From Candidatus Gastranaerophilales bacterium (GTDB taxonomy: Bacteria; Cyanobacteriota; Vampirovibrionia; Gastranaerophilales; Gastranaerophilaceae), in NCBI GenBank assembly GCA_947589425.1, contig CANQAV010000008.1, positions 1 through 64,000 of the forward strand: a stretch of DNA of 64,000 nt. Direction: 5' to 3'. Made by a program: the position numbers and the translations under genes. How positions within the stretch are numbered: position 1 is the first letter of the stretch; each line of letters starts with the position of its first letter. The notes beneath the pieces are model-generated. The model had not been told where the DNA came from. It ran no database searches and worked only from the letters and a program-made list of their open reading frames with translations. Shown piece by piece: positions 60,701 through 64,000 of the stretch.

Positions 60701-61063
60701 ATGTTAATAGATAAAGAAAAGCCTTTTTATAATGTTGCTCAGGTGTCTGAGATATTAGGTATAAGTACGGACAGACTGCGCACTTATGATGAAGAAAATC
60801 TGGTGTGCCCCGCACGTTTTGGCAAAGGAGATAAAAGACTCTATTGCGAACTTGATATAGAATGGCTTCAGGATTTAAGAACTCTTATATCCAAAAACAG
60901 AATGAACATTTATTCGTTTAAGCTAATGCTTAATGTTTTGGATTTTTTAAATGAAAAAGATATTAAAAAACTTGCAAAAAACAATCCTCAGGATGAAATT
61001 TGGGAAATATTTCTGAGAATTAAGAAAAACCCTAATTATAAAAAATTAAAAAACGGCGATTAA
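60701..61063 (+). CDS. MerR-like transcriptional regulator
   Basis: A 120-residue protein with an N-terminal MerR winged helix: YNVAQVSEILGISTDRLRTYDEENLVCPAR, then GDKRLYCELDIEWLQDLRTLI. The usual RyYe reads RTYDEE. The short C-terminal part (about 75-120) is a helix with a basic end, without cysteines for metal sensing; this resembles HspR/GlnR-like small MerR proteins. GAGGGG lies ten bases before ATG. Its stop abuts that of convergent aroE. A palindrome upstream suggests self-regulation. Confidence 0.88.
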   Translation: MLIDKEKPFYNVAQVSEILGISTDRLRTYDEENLVCPARFGKGDKRLYCELDIEWLQDLRTLISKNRMNIYSFKLMLNVLDFLNEKDIKKLAKNNPQDEIWEIFLRIKKNPNYKKLKNGD

Positions 61064-61927
61064 TTACTTGTTGTAAATCAAAACTTGTTCCAATACATCA
61101 ATTTTCACGCTTTTAAAATCAACTTTTTGATTATACCATATCTCAAAAGCACGAATTGCCTGCCAAATTAACATATCAAGCCCCGCAACAAATCTTTTGT
61201 TATATCTTATTGCCTTTGAAATTAGAGCCGTTCTTAAAGGATTATAGACAATGTCATAAACAAGAGCGGTGTCTTTTAAGCTTTCAATATTTTTATCATC
61301 AACGGGAGAGTTGTTTTCGCTGAAATCCTTCATTCCCAAAGGAGTTGTATTTACAAGTATATCAACATCTTCAAGCCCATGCATCAGGTCTGATTGAATA
61401 ACCTGTATCTTTGTTTTATCAAACCTTCTTCTTAAGGTTTCAATCGTGTCTTTTGAATTGATTATGTTTCTTGTATAAATATCTATATTTTTAATTCCGA
61501 TTTTGTACAATCCCGCACAAATTGCCCTTGATGCACCTCCTGTACCAATTACCGCCGCTTTTTTGCCTTCGAGATTGATGTCTTTTGGAATTGCTTCAAT
61601 AAAACCCCAAACATCGGTATTATAACCCGACAAGGTTAAATCATCTTCAATTTTTACCGTATTTACGGCATTTGTCATATTAACAAATTCGTCAAATTTT
61701 GATAAAAATAATGTTATGGGAACTTTATAAGGTATTGTAACGTTAAAACCGTAATAGTTATTATTTTTTAAATATTTTAATTTTGTTATTAAATCTTCTT
61801 CCAAAACAGGCATAAGTTCATAGCTTCCTTCAATACCCGCCTGTTTAAAAGCGCTTTTATATATAACGGGGCTTAAAGAGTGCCCCAGAGGATAACCTAT
61901 GAGTGCTAATTTGTTTTCTCTCATCAT
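61064..61927 (-). CDS. aroE: Shikimate dehydrogenase
   Basis: NADPH-dependent reduction of 3-dehydroshikimate in aromatic amino acid synthesis. 287 residues. Substrate-binding ALIGYPLGHSLSPVIYKSAF, catalytic Lys in GFNVTIPYKVPI, the TNAVNTV motif, NADP-binding AAVIGTGGASRAICAGL and DIVYNPLRTALI. Its first ATG overlaps the topA stop (ATGA). With pheA it shows that Phe/Tyr/Trp precursors are made de novo. Confidence 0.96.
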   Translation of the reverse strand: MMRENKLALIGYPLGHSLSPVIYKSAFKQAGIEGSYELMPVLEEDLITKLKYLKNNNYYGFNVTIPYKVPITLFLSKFDEFVNMTNAVNTVKIEDDLTLSGYNTDVWGFIEAIPKDINLEGKKAAVIGTGGASRAICAGLYKIGIKNIDIYTRNIINSKDTIETLRRRFDKTKIQVIQSDLMHGLEDVDILVNTTPLGMKDFSENNSPVDDKNIESLKDTALVYDIVYNPLRTALISKAIRYNKRFVAGLDMLIWQAIRAFEIWYNQKVDFKSVKIDVLEQVLIYNK

Positions 61928-64000
61928 TCTTCATCCATTGGTCTTGAATATTTGCAATTTTTATTTGAACAAGCAATCTTATTTCCTTTTTTGAGGAATT
62001 TTTTAACAAGAAGGCTTGAGCATTCGGGACATTTTTCGCCCGTGGGCTCTGCCCAAAGGGCAAAAGAGCAGTCGGGATATTTTGAACATCCCCAAAAATA
62101 AGAGCCATATCTTGATCTTCTTTTAACAAGCTCGCCGTCACGTCCTTTAGCTTCGCATTCGGGACATTTTACACCCGAAGATTCAACAATTGAAAATCTT
62201 TTTTTGCATTTTTCATTTAAACACTGGTAATATTTTCCGTAAGGCCCTGTTTTAATTACCATTTCGGACCCGCATTTTTCGCATTTTTTATCTGTCGGCT
62301 CATCCTCAATTTTATTTTGTGTATTTGTACCATCCATTGGAAGTGCCGTTTTACATTCGGGATAGCCCGAACATGCCAAAAATTGTTTGCCGTAGCGTGA
62401 TAATTTAACCACCATTTTTCTTCCGCAATTAGGACAAACTTTATCCGTTTCAACATCAACCCTTGTCATGTTTTGTTTTGCATCATCAAGTGTTTTTGAG
62501 AAAGGTTTCCAGAAATCATTTAAAAATTTCGTTGAATTTTGTTTATCTTCCGCAATATCATCAAGGCTTGCTTCCATTTGAGCCGTAAATTTATAATCCA
62601 TGATTTTAACGAAATGTTCAACCAATTGTTTGCAGACCGCTCTTCCCAAAGGAGTAGGCTTAAGGGATTTATTATCAATTTTTTCAACGTAATTTCTCTG
62701 CTGAATTTTTGTGATAATCGGCGCATAAGTAGAAGGTCTGCCTATTCCGTATTCTTCCAGCTGTTTTACAAGGCTCGCTTCCGAGTATCTTGAAGGGGGC
62801 TGGGTAAAATGTTGTTCGGTATTTAATTTCTTAAAGTTTAATTCGTCATTAACTTTTAAATCTGGGAATTTTTGAGCAATAACATCTTCTTCATCTTTAT
62901 AAATTTTCGTAAAACCGTCAAATATAAATTTTGATGAGCCCATTTTAAAAATATAGTTGTTTGCTTCAATATCAACCGTCAGATTTTTAACTTTTGCATT
63001 TGTCATCTGAGAAGCCATAAACCTTTCCCAAATCAGTTTATAAAGCTTATATTGTTCCGGAGTTAAATATTTTTTAATGCTTTCCGGAGTTTTATCTATA
63101 TATGAAGGACGAATTGCCTCATGGGCATCTTGAACATTTTGTTTTTTCTTTGTGTATATATTGGGGGTTTTAGGATAATAATCATCCCCGAAATTATTTA
63201 AAATATATTCTTTCGCACTCTGCTGAGCATCGTCTGATATACGGGTTGAATCCGTTCTCATATATGTAATTAAGCCGATTGAGCCTTCGCCCAAGTCAAT
63301 GCCTTCATAAAGCTTTTGGGCTATCTGCATTGTTTTTGAAACACCATAACCCAATTTAGAGCTTGCTTCTCTTTGCAGGGTTGATGTTATAAAAGGAGGC
63401 TGGGGCTTTCTTTGGGTATCTCTCGGAGTAATTTTTGAAACAATATATTTTGCGCCTTTAAGTTTTTCCAAGACCTCTAAAACTTCTTTTTCGCTGTGAA
63501 GTTCAATCTTTTCATCTTTTGCGCCTTTAATCTTCCTTGAAAGTTCCGCCGTAAAATCAACACCGGACTTGTTTAAAAGCGCTTCTATGCTCCAATATTC
63601 TTTCGGGACAAAAGCTTCAATTTCATCTTCTCTTTCGCAAATCATTTTAAGCGCAACGGATTGAACTCTTCCTGCCGAGAGTTTATAGTTTTTCATTTTT
63701 TCCCATAAAATCGGGCTTATTTTAAAACCCACGAGCTTATCAAGAATTTGCCTTGTTTTTTGAGCTTCCACTTTAAGCATATCAATTTGATGATAGTTTG
63801 CTACCGCTTCTTTTATGGCATGGGGGGTAATTTCGTTAAAAACTATTCTGAATATCTTATCTTCGGGGAATTTAAGGCACTCTTTAACATGCCAAGCTAT
63901 TGCTTCGCCTTCTCTATCGGGGTCTGATGCCAGATAAATTCTGTCAACTGTTTTTGCAATTTTATTCAGCTCATTTACGACTTTTTTCTTTTCGGGGATA
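61924..64000 (-). CDS. topA: DNA topoisomerase I (5' end beyond window)
   Basis: Type IA topoisomerase relaxing negative supercoils. The frame runs off the right edge. The visible part begins within the Toprim domain, with YLASDPDREGEAIAWHVKE (Asp and Glu metal ligands) around 63921-63865. The active-site Tyr lies in GLITYMRTDSTRIS, followed by IGRPSTYAPII. Four C-terminal zinc ribbons come next (CPNCGRK, CEKCGSE, CPECEAKG, CPECSSL). At least 690 residues are seen. It is coupled to aroE by a 4-nt overlap. Confidence 0.96.
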   Translation of the reverse strand, partial: IPEKKKVVNELNKIAKTVDRIYLASDPDREGEAIAWHVKECLKFPEDKIFRIVFNEITPHAIKEAVANYHQIDMLKVEAQKTRQILDKLVGFKISPILWEKMKNYKLSAGRVQSVALKMICEREDEIEAFVPKEYWSIEALLNKSGVDFTAELSRKIKGAKDEKIELHSEKEVLEVLEKLKGAKYIVSKITPRDTQRKPQPPFITSTLQREASSKLGYGVSKTMQIAQKLYEGIDLGEGSIGLITYMRTDSTRISDDAQQSAKEYILNNFGDDYYPKTPNIYTKKKQNVQDAHEAIRPSYIDKTPESIKKYLTPEQYKLYKLIWERFMASQMTNAKVKNLTVDIEANNYIFKMGSSKFIFDGFTKIYKDEEDVIAQKFPDLKVNDELNFKKLNTEQHFTQPPSRYSEASLVKQLEEYGIGRPSTYAPIITKIQQRNYVEKIDNKSLKPTPLGRAVCKQLVEHFVKIMDYKFTAQMEASLDDIAEDKQNSTKFLNDFWKPFSKTLDDAKQNMTRVDVETDKVCPNCGRKMVVKLSRYGKQFLACSGYPECKTALPMDGTNTQNKIEDEPTDKKCEKCGSEMVIKTGPYGKYYQCLNEKCKKRFSIVESSGVKCPECEAKGRDGELVKRRSRYGSYFWGCSKYPDCSFALWAEPTGEKCPECSSLLVKKFLKKGNKIACSNKNCKYSRPMDEE

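Noticed and set aside
1-64000. CRISPR arrays, insertion sequences, prophage genes
   Set aside because: I saw no spaced direct repeats, transposase motifs or phage structural genes in the window.

Overview
The window looks like a stretch of chromosome from an uncultured, AT-rich, diderm, fermentative bacterium. My best guess is a non-photosynthetic relative of cyanobacteria (Melainabacteria/Vampirovibrionia, Gastranaerophilales-like). The assignment is inferred from: a lipid A set (lpxD-lpxC-fabZ-lpxA, lpxK) with a heptose-phosphate adenylyltransferase; an MlaE/F/D-type outer-membrane lipid transporter; a PPi-dependent phosphofructokinase; a GH57 glucan enzyme; a DUF4127 protein; a DUF3137 protein; and no sign of photosynthesis genes. 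The 5' end of a 16S rRNA gene lies at the left edge and could settle the taxonomy.

Layout. 1-320 is the 5' end of 16S rRNA (minus strand), with its long leader to about 880. 1.1-3.2 kb holds a hypothetical gene, pheA and smpB (minus). 3.3-5.6 kb holds a sensor kinase and a small secreted protein (plus). 5.6-17.2 kb is almost solid minus-strand coding: smc-scpA-scpB, an unusual signal peptidase I, a polyprenyl synthase, an M29 aminopeptidase and the lpx genes. 17.3-27.8 kb (minus) carries rfaE2, a parvulin lipoprotein, mfd, a ROK kinase, a PlsC-like acyltransferase and a giant zinc-ribbon/ATPase/helical-repeat protein. 27.9-29.5 kb (plus) carries pdxJ, a structured leader, rplU-rpmA and tRNA-Asp. 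29.5-36.9 kb is an island, described below. 36.9-46.6 kb holds a membrane HExxH peptidase, DUF3137, YjbR, pfp, DUF4127, mlaE-mlaF-mlaD and lpxK. 46.6-64 kb holds a REC-STAS regulator, a phosphohexomutase, a repeat protein, proA/proB/ald, rqcP, a PfkB kinase, recF, GH57, an HD-GYP response regulator, a GT8 glycosyltransferase, a MerR regulator, aroE and topA (cut by the right edge).

The most interesting region is 29.54-36.96 kb. Seven co-directional, mostly 8-nt-overlapping genes (MarR regulator, KAS III-like synthase, ATP-grasp ligase, 3beta-HSD/OleD-like reductase, metallo-beta-lactamase-fold hydrolase, F390-synthetase/CapK-like adenylating enzyme, GNAT-like acyltransferase) form a compact small-molecule pathway that I cannot match to a named cluster. 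It lies directly downstream of a tRNA-Asp gene. It is bracketed by two 46-bp near-identical direct repeats (41/46), which are the 3' end of the neighbouring peptidase gene and a decayed copy of that end. It also abuts a broken acyl-CoA-ligase-like gene. This looks like an acquired cassette.

A second theme is transcription. At least eight genes have a -10-like hexamer ending 6 or 7 nt before the start codon and no Shine-Dalgarno sequence, which predicts leaderless mRNAs. Genes inside operons instead have good Shine-Dalgarno sequences, TTG/GTG starts and ATGA/TTGA overlaps.

All calls rest on reading the sequence and remembered family motifs; no database search was run.
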